This document shows positions 18,036-27,342 of a stretch of DNA of 64,000 bases, in pieces. The position numbers and the translations under genes are program-made. The stretch lies in assembly GCF_900128425.1 (NCBI RefSeq), contig NZ_LT635782.1:464-64463 (forward strand), given 5' to 3'. The notes below the pieces were generated by a model. It saw only the letters and a list, made by a program, of their open reading frames with translations, ran no database searches and was not told the origin of the DNA. The DNA is from Anaerococcus urinomassiliensis. Its GTDB lineage: Bacteria; Bacillota; Clostridia; Tissierellales; Peptoniphilaceae. Within the stretch, counting starts at the first letter, position 1. Each line of letters begins with the position of its first letter.

Positions 18036-18923
18036 ATGAAAAACATCAGTAAAATAGGCCTAGGCCTTGCCTTAATCTTAGGACTTAGTGCTTGTGGGGC
18101 AAAAAATAACGAAAGCGCACAAACAGCAGAGCCAGAAAAGACAGAAACAACAACAGAAGCTAAAAATGAAACAGATCCATTAAAAGATAAAGATGTGATA
18201 AAACTTGGTGTGGTCGGAGAAAATAACGAAGCTTGGGAAGATGTAGCAAAAAGATACAAAGAAGGCACAGGAAAAACTATAGAAATAGTCACATTTAGCG
18301 AATATAGAGAGCCAAACGAAGCTCTTTTATCTGGTGACATTGACATAAATGCTTTCCAACACAAAAAATTCCTCCAAGACTTTAACGAAGTTAGTGGATC
18401 AGATATAGTTTCAATTGCAGATACATCAATTGCTCCACTTGGTATATACTCATCAAAAATAAAGGACCTAGCTGACCTAGAAGATGGTGCAAGAATAGCA
18501 ATACCTGATGACCCAACAAATGGATCAAGATCACTATTCCTCTTACAATCAGCAGGACTTATAGAAGTAGAAGGCGAAGATGGAGATTCCATTACTCTTA
18601 ATGAAATCACATCAAATCCAAGAAACTTTGAAATAGTAGAGCTATCAGCTTCCCAAACAGCTAGATCTCTAGATGATGTGGACATAGCTTGTGTTAACTC
18701 TGGAATGGCAGTAGATGCTGGCTTCATACCAACAGAAGATGCAATTTACCTAGAAGACCACAATGAACCAGGTAAAGATATTTATGTAAATATCATAGCA
18801 ACAACACAAGATAAAAAGGATAGCCCAACCCTAAAGGACTTGATTGACAATTACTATCACACGGATGAAACCAAGAAAATAGTGGATGAAACAACAAAGG
18901 GATCATCAATCCCAGTTTGGTAA
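18036..18923 (+). CDS. metQ: methionine-binding lipoprotein MetQ, copy 2
   Basis: 295 residues, clearly a tandem paralogue of the upstream metQ (VIKLGVVGENNEAWEDV, GDIDINAFQHKKFLQDF, SLDDVDIACVNSGMAVDAG). Lipobox LSAC-G near residue 20. The ATG at 18036 has AAGGAG seven bases upstream; the in-frame ATG at 18030 is too close to it. The residues around the ligand differ from copy 1 (NSGMAVDAG versus NDNYALDSG), so the two may bind different forms, such as D- or L-methionine or a dipeptide; that is inference. Confidence 0.91.
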   Translation: MKNISKIGLGLALILGLSACGAKNNESAQTAEPEKTETTTEAKNETDPLKDKDVIKLGVVGENNEAWEDVAKRYKEGTGKTIEIVTFSEYREPNEALLSGDIDINAFQHKKFLQDFNEVSGSDIVSIADTSIAPLGIYSSKIKDLADLEDGARIAIPDDPTNGSRSLFLLQSAGLIEVEGEDGDSITLNEITSNPRNFEIVELSASQTARSLDDVDIACVNSGMAVDAGFIPTEDAIYLEDHNEPGKDIYVNIIATTQDKKDSPTLKDLIDNYYHTDETKKIVDETTKGSSIPVW

Positions 18924-18982
18924 AATCTTTAAATGTTATAAAAATCACGTATAGTAATATCATCGTAAAATAAGGAGTTACT

Positions 18983-19465
18983 ATGACAGAGATTTATGAC
19001 ATAATTGTAAAAGATAATAATGGTGATGATATATCCCTTGAAAAATATAAAGGCAAGGTACTTTTGATAGTAAATACTGCAACAGAATGTGGATTTACTC
19101 CCCAATACGATGCCTTGCAAAATTTGTATGAAAGTTACAAAGATAGAGGCTTTGAAATATTAGACTTCCCATGCAATCAATTTGGAGGACAAGCTCCAGG
19201 AAGTGACCAAGAGATAGCTAATTTTTGCACATCAAACTTTGGAACAACTTTTGATAGATTTGCCAAAATTGATGTAAATGGAGAAAATGAAGCAGAGTTA
19301 TTTAAGTTCCTAAAAAATGCTAAAGGGGGCATTTTTGGGGATAAAATTAAGTGGAATTTTACCAAATTTCTTGTAGATAAAAATGGAAATGTAGTAAATC
19401 GCTACGCTTCTCAAAAAAAACCGGAAAATATAGCTAAAGATATAGAAAAATTATTGGAAGACTAA
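18983..19465 (+). CDS. glutathione peroxidase family thiol peroxidase
   Basis: 160 residues, normal length for the bacterial GPx family. The active-site cysteine C36 lies in [12 protein letters not shown], with a plain Cys codon in place of selenocysteine. The [13 protein letters not shown] block carries the conserved glutamine and a second cysteine, and [13 protein letters not shown] supplies the tryptophan/asparagine. Such enzymes usually draw electrons from thioredoxin. AAGGAG precedes the ATG. Protects this anaerobe from peroxides. The next gene begins one base after the stop. Confidence 0.92.
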   Translation: MTEIYDIIVKDNNGDDISLEKYKGKVLLIVNTATECGFTPQYDALQNLYESYKDRGFEILDFPCNQFGGQAPGSDQEIANFCTSNFGTTFDRFAKIDVNGENEAELFKFLKNAKGGIFGDKIKWNFTKFLVDKNGNVVNRYASQKKPENIAKDIEKLLED

Positions 19466-19466
19466 T

Positions 19467-19952
19467 ATGGACAAACTAGTACAATTAGCAAAAGATTCAA
19501 TTAAATATTATGAGGAAAACAAGACCTATTTAAAGGACTATGACGATGAATTTAAGGCAAATAACAATGGAGCAATCATTGTAGTTAGTCAGGAAGATAG
19601 GATTGAGACAAGTGGTTCTATCTATCCAACTCGTTCTGATATAGGCCTTGATGTAATATACGAAGCAGTCAACGCTACTATTTTTAATAATGGAGTAGAT
19701 TTAGTAAACTATGATGTAGATGATCTCTACATTATCGTTTATGAAGTAGTCAAAATCCAACAAATCCAATATATGGAAGAATTTGGTATGTACCATGGCC
19801 TAGTTGTCAAATACAACAATGAAGACACCATGGTATTTAGAAATGACTATGAGTCTGACTATCAAATGTTTGAAGATGCCCTAGATAAGGCAAATGTTGA
19901 TAGCCATGATGTATTTTCCCTATATAAATTCAAGGTAGTAAAACATATCTAA
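19467..19952 (+). CDS. uncharacterised protein, weakly AMMECR1-like
   Basis: 161 residues, soluble and acidic, with no signal peptide. I do not recognise the family with confidence. The segment SGSIYPTRSDIGLDVIYEA vaguely recalls the AMMECR1 core (GCIGT..PT followed by a helix), and a following LYIIVYEVV strand would fit, but the key glycine/cysteine pattern is missing. It starts one base after the peroxidase stop and has no strong ribosome binding site (GGAAG at 19455-19459), so it depends on coupling with that gene. Confidence 0.65.
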   Translation: MDKLVQLAKDSIKYYEENKTYLKDYDDEFKANNNGAIIVVSQEDRIETSGSIYPTRSDIGLDVIYEAVNATIFNNGVDLVNYDVDDLYIIVYEVVKIQQIQYMEEFGMYHGLVVKYNNEDTMVFRNDYESDYQMFEDALDKANVDSHDVFSLYKFKVVKHI

Positions 19953-19963
19953 GGTTTTTACCC

Positions 19964-19991
19964 TTGACAAGCAGGACTAGATTAGTATTAT
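19964..19991 (+). promoter_or_regulatory. sigma-A promoter of ileS
   Basis: TTGACA at 19964-19969, 16-base spacer, TATTAT at 19986-19991. Confidence 0.78.
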
Positions 19992-19997
19992 CTATGT

Positions 19998-20194
19998 AGA
20001 ATATCAACGTTATAGAGAACAGTAACTTATCAATAACTTTAAGAGAGGCGCTGGCTGGTGAAAAGCGCTAAGGGAAGGATAAGTGAATATCATCTTTTAG
20101 TTTGCAAAGTGAAATTATTAGCCTTGTACGAAAGCCAATCGTTAAGAGCAAAACTATCAATAAGTGGACCGTCTGTATGGACGGTTCTTTTTTT
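19998..20194 (+). promoter_or_regulatory. T-box leader, specifier ATC (isoleucine)
   Basis: The leader has AGTA on the 5' strand and, on the 3' strand of stem I, GTGAAT followed by ATC (20089-20091) and a purine. The T-box core AAGTGGACCG is at 20162-20171, merged with the terminator ACCGTC/GACGGT plus T run at 20166-20194. Uncharged tRNA-Ile is expected to prevent termination and raise ileS expression. It gives the register used here to read the other two T-boxes. Confidence 0.88.
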
Positions 20195-20209
20195 ATGAAG
20201 GAGGTAAAA

Positions 20210-23200
20210 ATGAGTGAATTCAAATCTCTAAATACAAACGATACAAAAAATCGTGAAGCGAGTATAGAAGAATATTGGAAAGAAATAGACCTATTAGATC
20301 AAACTTTTAAAACACGTGAGGATGCAGAAGAATACATAATCTATGATGGGCCACCAACAGCAAACGGCAAGCCTGGTATCCACCACGTTATAGCAAGAAC
20401 CCTAAAGGATATGACTAGCCGCTACAAGAATATGAAAGGCTACAAGGTCCTTAAAAAAGCAGGCTGGGATACCCACGGACTGCCAGTAGAAATCGAAGTT
20501 GAGAAAAAACTAGGATTCCACGACAAAAACGACATCGAAGGCTATGGTATAGAAAAGTTCAACAAGTTTTGTAAAGAATCAGTATGGACCTATTCTGATA
20601 TGTGGCGTGATATGTCTGACCGTATGGGATTTCTATATGATATGGATCATCCTTATGTAACCATGGACAACGACTATATAGAAACAGAGTGGTATCTATT
20701 AGATAAGGCCTTCAAAAATGGCTACATTTACGAAGGGGCAAAAGTTATGCCATACTGTCCAAGATGTGGTACAGGTCTTGCAAGTCATGAGGTAGCCCAA
20801 GGTTATCAAATGGATAAAACCATCACCCTTACAGTCAAATTTAAGAAGAAAGATACAGAAAACGAATATTTCCTAGCTTGGACAACAACACCATGGACAC
20901 TTCCATCTAACGTTGCCCTATCAGTAAATCCAGACCTTGACTATGTAAAAGTTTTCGATAAAACTGACAATGCTTATTATTATATGGCAAAATCCTTATC
21001 TGAAAGTCTAATGACTGACCATGAATACGAAGTGGTAGAAACTCTCAAGGGTTCTGATATGGAATATATGAAATATGACCAGCTACTTCCATATGTAGAT
21101 GTCAATGAAGAAAAGGCCTTTATAGTAACCCTTGCAGACTATGTATCTGCAGAAGATGGTACAGGTATAGTTCACTCTGCACCAGCCTTTGGTGAGGACG
21201 ACTATCAAATTGGTAGAAAATATGGCCTAGATTTCGTTCAACCAGTTGATAAAGAAGGTAAGTTTACAGATACTCCTTGGAAGGGTCAATTCATCTTTGA
21301 TACCAATGAAGATATCTGGCACCATCTTGTAAATGAAGGCAAGGTCTTCAAAAAACAAACCGTAGAACATAATTATCCACACTGCTGGAGATGCCACACA
21401 CCACTAGTTTATTATGCAACACCATCTTGGTATATAGAGATGAGCAAGTTTTCTGACAAATTAGTTGAAAACAACAAGTCTGTAAATTGGTATCCACCAA
21501 CTATAGGTGAAAAGCGCTTTGGAAACTGGATAGAAAATGTAAAAGACTGGGCTATATCAAGGAGCCGTTATTGGGGTACACCTCTAAATATCTGGCGCTG
21601 TGATGATTGTGGCCACACAAGGACAATAGGATCTAGAAAAGAACTGGCAGAACTTGCCATAGAAGATATAGATGAGAATATAGAACTTCATAGACCATAT
21701 GTAGACGAAGTTTCTATCAAGTGTGACCACTGCCATGGAACTATGCACCGTGTGCCAGATGTAATAGACGTTTGGTTTGACTCAGGAGCGATGCCATTTG
21801 CCCAATTACACTACCCATTCGAAAATAAGGAACTATTTGAAAATTATTATCCAGCAGACTTTATATGTGAGGGTATAGACCAAACTCGTGGATGGTTCTA
21901 CTCACTTATGGCTATATCAACCATTACAACAGGCAAGGCGCCATACAAAAATGTATTGGTAAATGACCTAGTAGTTGACAAAAACGGCCAAAAAATGTCT
22001 AAGTCAAAGGGCAATACCCTAGACCCATTTGCTCTATTTGACAAGTACGGGGCAGATGCAGTGAGATTCTATTCCCTATATGTATCACCACCATGGATGC
22101 AAACAAAATTTGATGAAGCTGGTTTGGTTGAAGTAAGAAACAACTTCTTCAGAACCTACGAAAATGTCTACAACTTCTTTAGCCTATATGCAAATACAGA
22201 CAATCTTGGTATAGAAGAGCTTAAAAATATTGGGGAAGTAAAATTAGAAAAAATTGACAAATGGTTATACTCAAGACTAAACACACTAGTAAAAGAGTAC
22301 ACTGAGCAAATGGAAGTCTTTGATTACAACAAGGTTGTTCACTTGATTTCAGACTTCGTAGTAGAAGACTTGTCAAATTGGTACATCCGCCGCAATAGAA
22401 AGAGATTTTGGATGAGTGAACTTACAGATTCCAAAAAGGCAGTTTATAAAACAACTTATGATGCCCTAATAACTATTGCAAAACTAATTGCGCCAATCAC
22501 TCCTCATATAGCAGAAGAAGTTTATAGAAATCTAACGGATGAAAAGACAGTTCACACCCAAATCATGCCAGAAGCAAATAGTGATTTCATAGATGAGAGC
22601 CTAGAGGCTGATATGGACTTAGTAAGAAAAATTGTAAATCTTGGCCGTGCAAGTCGTGAGAAAGAATCTATCAAAGTTCGTCAACCACTAGCAAAAATCA
22701 TAGTAGACGGTTCTTACCAAGAAAGGATTACTGACTTAATCCCTCTAATCAAAGAAGAGCTAAATATAAAAGAAGTAGAATTTGCAAATGATCTCTCCGA
22801 ATTTATGGACTTCTCACTTAAGCCAGACTTTAGAGTAGTTGGCCGTATTTTCCAATCAAAGGTAAATGATTTTGCAAAATATTTGGCAAGTGTAGATGCC
22901 AAGGACTTTGTAAACCAAACTAACGAGGGACCTGTTGAGATTGATCTTGACGGCGAAAAATACCAAGTCACAAGCGACTACCTAGATGTAAGAATCTCTG
23001 CCAAAGAAGGTTTTGATGTGGAAATGAACGGCAATGTCTTTGTAGTTCTAGACACTGAAATCACAGAAGATCTCAAAGACGAAGGTTATGCTCGTGAATT
23101 TATTTCAAAAATTCAAAACTTGAGAAAAGATTCTGGATTTGAAGTGACTGATAGGATAAATATCTCTTATGGGGCAGATGAAGATTTAAGCAAATCATTA

Positions 23201-23323
23201 GAAAAATTTGCCGATGAAATCAAGAAAGAAACTCTAGCAGATAGCCTAAAAAAAGAAGACTTATCAGCAGAGGAAATAGACCTAAATGATAAGAAGATTA
23301 AAATCGAAATAGAAAAATTATAA
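20210..23323 (+). CDS. ileS: isoleucyl-tRNA synthetase, type 2
   Basis: 1037 residues; charges tRNA-Ile. Signature 2 is intact (GQKMSKSKGN). Signature 1, normally HXGH, reads G56-I57-H58-H59, the swapped GXHH form described in a subset of IleRS2 enzymes. The editing domain has TTTPWTLPSN. A CPRCG motif occurs near the start of the editing region, while the C-terminal zinc finger of type-1 enzymes is absent and an extended acidic tail takes its place, as in IleRS2. The start at 20210 follows AAGGAGG; an upstream in-frame ATG at 20102 lies inside the T-box leader and is rejected. Confidence 0.96.
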   Translation: MSEFKSLNTNDTKNREASIEEYWKEIDLLDQTFKTREDAEEYIIYDGPPTANGKPGIHHVIARTLKDMTSRYKNMKGYKVLKKAGWDTHGLPVEIEVEKKLGFHDKNDIEGYGIEKFNKFCKESVWTYSDMWRDMSDRMGFLYDMDHPYVTMDNDYIETEWYLLDKAFKNGYIYEGAKVMPYCPRCGTGLASHEVAQGYQMDKTITLTVKFKKKDTENEYFLAWTTTPWTLPSNVALSVNPDLDYVKVFDKTDNAYYYMAKSLSESLMTDHEYEVVETLKGSDMEYMKYDQLLPYVDVNEEKAFIVTLADYVSAEDGTGIVHSAPAFGEDDYQIGRKYGLDFVQPVDKEGKFTDTPWKGQFIFDTNEDIWHHLVNEGKVFKKQTVEHNYPHCWRCHTPLVYYATPSWYIEMSKFSDKLVENNKSVNWYPPTIGEKRFGNWIENVKDWAISRSRYWGTPLNIWRCDDCGHTRTIGSRKELAELAIEDIDENIELHRPYVDEVSIKCDHCHGTMHRVPDVIDVWFDSGAMPFAQLHYPFENKELFENYYPADFICEGIDQTRGWFYSLMAISTITTGKAPYKNVLVNDLVVDKNGQKMSKSKGNTLDPFALFDKYGADAVRFYSLYVSPPWMQTKFDEAGLVEVRNNFFRTYENVYNFFSLYANTDNLGIEELKNIGEVKLEKIDKWLYSRLNTLVKEYTEQMEVFDYNKVVHLISDFVVEDLSNWYIRRNRKRFWMSELTDSKKAVYKTTYDALITIAKLIAPITPHIAEEVYRNLTDEKTVHTQIMPEANSDFIDESLEADMDLVRKIVNLGRASREKESIKVRQPLAKIIVDGSYQERITDLIPLIKEELNIKEVEFANDLSEFMDFSLKPDFRVVGRIFQSKVNDFAKYLASVDAKDFVNQTNEGPVEIDLDGEKYQVTSDYLDVRISAKEGFDVEMNGNVFVVLDTEITEDLKDEGYAREFISKIQNLRKDSGFEVTDRINISYGADEDLSKSLEKFADEIKKETLADSLKKEDLSAEEIDLNDKKIKIEIEKL

Positions 23324-23330
23324 GAATTAT

Positions 23331-23370
23331 GACTGATGAAAATAGCTTTATTTTTATCAGTCTTTTTTTG
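23331..23370 (+). terminator. Rho-independent terminator of ileS
   Basis: GACTGAT/ATCAGTC stem with an AT-rich loop and a seven-base T run. Confidence 0.82.
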
Positions 23371-23426
23371 TTTAATAATATAATTTAAGTAATATTAGTA
23401 AGATAAAAATAAAATACAAACACCTA

Positions 23427-23455
23427 TTGACAAAACGTTTTCTTCGGTTTATACT
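23427..23455 (+). promoter_or_regulatory. strong promoter with palindromic operator-like spacer
   Basis: TTGACA at 23427-23432, 17-base spacer, TATACT at 23450-23455. The spacer holds the perfect palindrome AAAACGTTTT (23432-23441), placed where a bound repressor would block RNA polymerase. It resembles the core of a CcpA cre site, but the regulator is unknown. Confidence 0.75.
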
Positions 23456-23491
23456 ATAGTAAAATAGTAGTGATAAATTAAGGAGGTCTCA

Positions 23492-25417
23492 ATGCTATTT
23501 AGAACAACTGATGAGCATGAAGCTTTACGTAAAAAAGTTAGAGCTTTTGCTGAAGAAAAAGTAAAACCAATCGCCTTTGATCTAGATCAAAACAACGAAT
23601 TTCCTGATGATATTGTAAAAGAAATGGGTGAACTAGGATTTATGGGAATCCCATATCCAAAAGAATACGGCGGCCAAGGCCTTGATGCAATTTCTTATGC
23701 TATTACAGTAGAAGAATTATCAAGAGTTGACGGTGGTGTTGGTGTAATTTGTTCTGCACATACTTCACTAGGTACCTGGCCAATATTTGCCTTTGGTACA
23801 GAAGAACAAAAGAAAAAATACTTAGTTCCACTTGCTAAAGGAGAAAAACTAGGTGGATTTGGTCTTACAGAAGAAAACGCAGGTTCAGATGCGGGTGGTA
23901 CAGAAACTACAGCAGAACTTGATGGAGATCATTACATATTAAACGGCAAAAAAATCTTTATAACAAATGCTCCAAAAGCTGACACATATGTTGTATTTGC
24001 AGTAACAACACCAGGTATTGGAACCCATGGTATTTCAGCTTTCATCGTAGAAAAAGAATTTGAAGGATTTACCTTCTCTGATCACTATGACAAACTAGGT
24101 ATCAGATCTTCATCTACAGCAGAGCTTCACTTTGACAATGTAAAAGTTCCAAAAGAAAACTTACTTGGCAAAGAAGGTCAAGGATTTAAGATTGCCATGG
24201 CAACTCTTGACGGTGGTAGAATTGGTATAGCATCTCAAGCTCTAGGTATTGGTCAAGGTGCTTATGAATCAGCTCTAGCATACGCAAAAGAACGTGAACA
24301 ATTTGGTATGCCTATAGCTCACCTACAAAGAAACACCTTTAAACTTGCAGATATGGCAACATACCTACACGGTGCAAGACTTATGATCTATCATGCAGCA
24401 GACCTTAAGACTCACCACGAAAGATATTCTGCCGAAGCCGCTATGGCTAAACAAGTTGCAAGTGACCTTGCAATGCAAATAACAACAGAAGCTATCCAAC
24501 TTTACGGTGGCTCAGGATTTATCAAAGGTGTTGATGTTGAAAGATTCTTCAGAGATGCCAAAATCACACAAATCTATGAAGGTACTAACGAAATCATGAG
24601 AGTAGTAGTTGGTGCAAATACGGTTGGTCGTCCTCCCAGAGTTAAAGCAGTTGGCGGAAAATCTAAACAAGGTCCAATCGCAGGAGTTAGAAAGGGCGAA
24701 ATCTTTGAGGGAGATCCTAAAGAAGCGGTTAAGAATCTAGTAGCAGCTCTTAAAAAAGACGGATATGACTTCACAATTGGTATCGATCCTTGGACACCAG
24801 TAACAGAAGCTGAAAGAATAGTAGTAGCTGGTCGTGGTATTGGCGAAAAAGAAAATATGAAGCTAATAGAAGACCTAGCTTACCAAGCAGGTGCAGCTAT
24901 ATCATCATCAAGACCAGTAGCAGAAACACTAAAATACGTTCCACTAGATAGATACGTTGGTATGAGTGGACAAAACTTCAAAAACAACCTTTACATCGGC
25001 GTAGGAGTATCAGGTGCTGGCCAACACTTAAAAGGTATCCGTGATGCATCTACAATAGTTGCAATCAACAACAGCAAAAACGCTCCAATCTTTGCAAACG
25101 CTGACTACGGTATAGTAGGAGACTTCAAAGAAGTACTACCACTACTAATAGCAGAACTTGACAATGGTGAAGAAAAGAAACCAGCTCCACCAATGAAGAA
25201 AGTAAAAAGAAGCAAACCACGCAAGATGGCTCCAAAAGAAGATGTATATGTGGACTTAGGTTCAGGTTATGAATATGACCCTGAAGTTGGAGATCCAACA
25301 CAAGGCGTAGAGCCAGGAACACCATTTGATAAATTGCCAGATAGCTGGGTATCACCAGTATCAGGTGAAGCTAAAGAAGAATTTATTAAAGTTGAATTCC
25401 CAGAAGATAGAAAGTAG
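23492..25417 (+). CDS. acyl-CoA dehydrogenase / ETF-alpha FAD domain / cysteine-free rubredoxin fusion
   Basis: 641 residues in three parts. Residues 1-380 are a short-chain acyl-CoA dehydrogenase ([16 protein letters not shown]; catalytic base E363 in IYEGTNEI). Residues about 445-560 are the FAD domain of ETF alpha subunit, with [22 protein letters not shown] and [14 protein letters not shown] all kept, but without ETF-alpha domain I and with no ETF-beta gene nearby. After a lysine-rich linker, residues about 584-635 align with rubredoxin ([21 protein letters not shown]). Its four iron cysteines are replaced by D588, S591, S621 and S624, so it cannot hold the iron. Upstream of a flavodiiron protein gene by 6 bases; oxidises acyl-CoA and presumably passes electrons on. 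Confidence 0.93.
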   Translation: MLFRTTDEHEALRKKVRAFAEEKVKPIAFDLDQNNEFPDDIVKEMGELGFMGIPYPKEYGGQGLDAISYAITVEELSRVDGGVGVICSAHTSLGTWPIFAFGTEEQKKKYLVPLAKGEKLGGFGLTEENAGSDAGGTETTAELDGDHYILNGKKIFITNAPKADTYVVFAVTTPGIGTHGISAFIVEKEFEGFTFSDHYDKLGIRSSSTAELHFDNVKVPKENLLGKEGQGFKIAMATLDGGRIGIASQALGIGQGAYESALAYAKEREQFGMPIAHLQRNTFKLADMATYLHGARLMIYHAADLKTHHERYSAEAAMAKQVASDLAMQITTEAIQLYGGSGFIKGVDVERFFRDAKITQIYEGTNEIMRVVVGANTVGRPPRVKAVGGKSKQGPIAGVRKGEIFEGDPKEAVKNLVAALKKDGYDFTIGIDPWTPVTEAERIVVAGRGIGEKENMKLIEDLAYQAGAAISSSRPVAETLKYVPLDRYVGMSGQNFKNNLYIGVGVSGAGQHLKGIRDASTIVAINNSKNAPIFANADYGIVGDFKEVLPLLIAELDNGEEKKPAPPMKKVKRSKPRKMAPKEDVYVDLGSGYEYDPEVGDPTQGVEPGTPFDKLPDSWVSPVSGEAKEEFIKVEFPEDRK

Positions 25418-25423
25418 GTAAAT

Positions 25424-26680
25424 ATGTATACAGTTAGAAAAGTAACAGAAGATTTATACTATGTAGGTGGGGATGATAGAAGACTTGCCCTATTTGAGAA
25501 TATATTCCCAATTCCTGAAGGTGTATCATATAACTCTTACCTACTAATGGATGAAAAAACAGTTTTAGTAGATGCAGTAGACTGGGCAATCACACGTGAA
25601 TATATCATAAATGTAAGCCGTGTTCTTGATGGACGTGACCTAGATTATATGATTATCAACCACATGGAACCAGACCACTGTTCATCAATCGAATTGATGC
25701 TAGAAAGATATCCAAACCTTAAAATCATTTCCTCAGAAAAAGGGGTAATGTTCATGAGACAATTTGGTTATCACGTAGATGATAGATACATCGAAGTAAA
25801 AGAAGGCGATACCATGAACTTTGGTAAACATACCCTAGCTTTCGTAGAAGCACCAATGGTTCACTGGCCAGAAGTTCTAATGACCTATGATACAACAAAT
25901 GGCGTATTATTCTCAGCAGATGCCTTCGGATCATTTATAGCAAACAATGGTAGACTTTTTGCAGACGAAGTTGATTGGGATCGTGATTACCTAGACGAAG
26001 CAAGACGTTATTATACAAATATCGTAGGAAAATACGGTACCTTTGTACAAAAAGCTTTGGAAAAAGCAGGAACATTAGACATCAAATACATCTGTCCACT
26101 ACACGGATTGGTATGGAGAGATAACTTTGGTTACATCCTTGACAAATACACCCACTGGGCAACATATGAACCAGAAAACGAAGGTGTACTAATAGTATAT
26201 GCATCAATGTATGGCAACACAGAATACGCTGCTCAAGCACTAGCAAGCAAACTTTGTGAAGCAGGCATAACAAATATTAGCTTAAGAGATGTATCAAGCA
26301 CACACGTATCAACTCTTATAGCAGAAGCATTTAAATATACTAACATAGTTTTAGCATCTGTAACCTATAACCTTGGAGTATATCCTCCAATGCAAAACTT
26401 CATAGAAGATATGAAGGCTCTAAACGTACAAAATAGAGCAGTTTCTATCATAGGAAACGGATCTTGGGCACCACAAGCTGCAGAAAAAATGGAAAAATAC
26501 CTAGATGAAGAAATGAGATTGATGGACGTTCTACCAGAACAACTAGAAATCGTAAGTTCACTAAAACGTATGAAAGAACCAGATATGGATGCCATAGTTG
26601 AAGGAATCCAAGAATCTATGAAAAAACGTAGAGAAGAAAAAGAAAAATCTGCTTCTCAAAACAAAGGCAAGAAAAAATAA
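25424..26680 (+). CDS. flavodiiron protein (A-type flavoprotein, oxygen/NO reductase)
   Basis: 418 residues. The N-terminal metallo-beta-lactamase-like domain has a full diiron site: H80, E82, D84, H85, H147, D166 and H227. The C-terminal flavodoxin domain (about 250-395) binds FMN (YASMYGNTEYAAQAL). A lysine-rich tail ends the protein. These cytosolic enzymes reduce O2 to water or NO to N2O and normally take electrons from rubredoxin. It lies 6 bases after the fusion gene, so the two form an operon. No rubredoxin with intact cysteines is encoded in the window. A terminator follows. Confidence 0.95.
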   Translation: MYTVRKVTEDLYYVGGDDRRLALFENIFPIPEGVSYNSYLLMDEKTVLVDAVDWAITREYIINVSRVLDGRDLDYMIINHMEPDHCSSIELMLERYPNLKIISSEKGVMFMRQFGYHVDDRYIEVKEGDTMNFGKHTLAFVEAPMVHWPEVLMTYDTTNGVLFSADAFGSFIANNGRLFADEVDWDRDYLDEARRYYTNIVGKYGTFVQKALEKAGTLDIKYICPLHGLVWRDNFGYILDKYTHWATYEPENEGVLIVYASMYGNTEYAAQALASKLCEAGITNISLRDVSSTHVSTLIAEAFKYTNIVLASVTYNLGVYPPMQNFIEDMKALNVQNRAVSIIGNGSWAPQAAEKMEKYLDEEMRLMDVLPEQLEIVSSLKRMKEPDMDAIVEGIQESMKKRREEKEKSASQNKGKKK

Positions 26681-26691
26681 AATTCATAAAA

Positions 26692-26716
26692 GGCTGGCGA
26701 TAAAGCCAGCTTTTTT
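26692..26716 (+). terminator. Rho-independent terminator of the fusion/flavodiiron operon
   Basis: GCTGGC/GCCAGC stem, loop GATAAA, six T. Confidence 0.9.
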
Positions 26717-26789
26717 ATGTTTATAACTAGTAAAAATCATAAATTCCAATAAAGTACTTATGTATGATTAATAATTTAGAGGAATTTAT

Positions 26790-27236
26790 ATGAAAACTAG
26801 ACTAATGAATATGATAAAAATTGTAAACCCTAAGACAAATGAAGTTGTCATCTTGGATAAGGTGAAAAAAGAAGGCTGGGAAGGGCTGACTTTTCCTGGT
26901 GGCAAGGTAGAAGCTAGTGAATCATTTTATGATTCTGCCATAAGAGAAGCCAAGGAAGAGACGGGCCTAGATATTTTTGATTTGAAATTCTGTGGATTTA
27001 TAACTTGGATTTCCGATGACTACAAGGATGTGGGTCTGCTTTATGAGACAAGTAAGTATAGTGGAAAGCTTATCAGAGACAATCGTGAGGGAACTCTTTC
27101 TTGGGTGGATTTTGAGGACTTCAAGAAAATGGACGGAATGAGCCTTTCTTTGGATAAGATTTTAAAGATCTATGATGGGACCTATCAAGAGATAATCTGG
27201 GATATAAGAGATGATAATGTTACATATATAAATTAA
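26790..27236 (+). CDS. Nudix hydrolase (MutT/8-oxo-dGTPase-like)
   Basis: 148 residues. The full Nudix box runs from GGKVEASESFYDSAIREA through KEETGL at about 36-58, with all the metal-binding glutamates. The following WISDD and LSWVDFEDF segments resemble 8-oxo-dGTP diphosphatases, which clean the nucleotide pool; the exact substrate is not fixed. GAGGAA lies upstream of the ATG, but no confident promoter was found. It is a single gene between terminator and the next promoter. Confidence 0.85.
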   Translation: MKTRLMNMIKIVNPKTNEVVILDKVKKEGWEGLTFPGGKVEASESFYDSAIREAKEETGLDIFDLKFCGFITWISDDYKDVGLLYETSKYSGKLIRDNREGTLSWVDFEDFKKMDGMSLSLDKILKIYDGTYQEIIWDIRDDNVTYIN

Positions 27237-27342
27237 GTAATTTGAACTTCTAACCTATGAGATTAAATATCTTGTAGGTTATTTTAATATATGTTTCTTT
27301 AACCATGATGTAAATGAATATGAATATTATTTATATAAATAA

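Noticed and set aside
18983..19465. Selenocysteine in the glutathione peroxidase
   Set aside because: The active-site codon is an ordinary cysteine codon (TGT) and no in-frame TGA exists.
20102..20209. Longer start for ileS
   Set aside because: The extra codons lie inside the T-box and terminator; the ATG at 20210 has a strong AAGGAGG.
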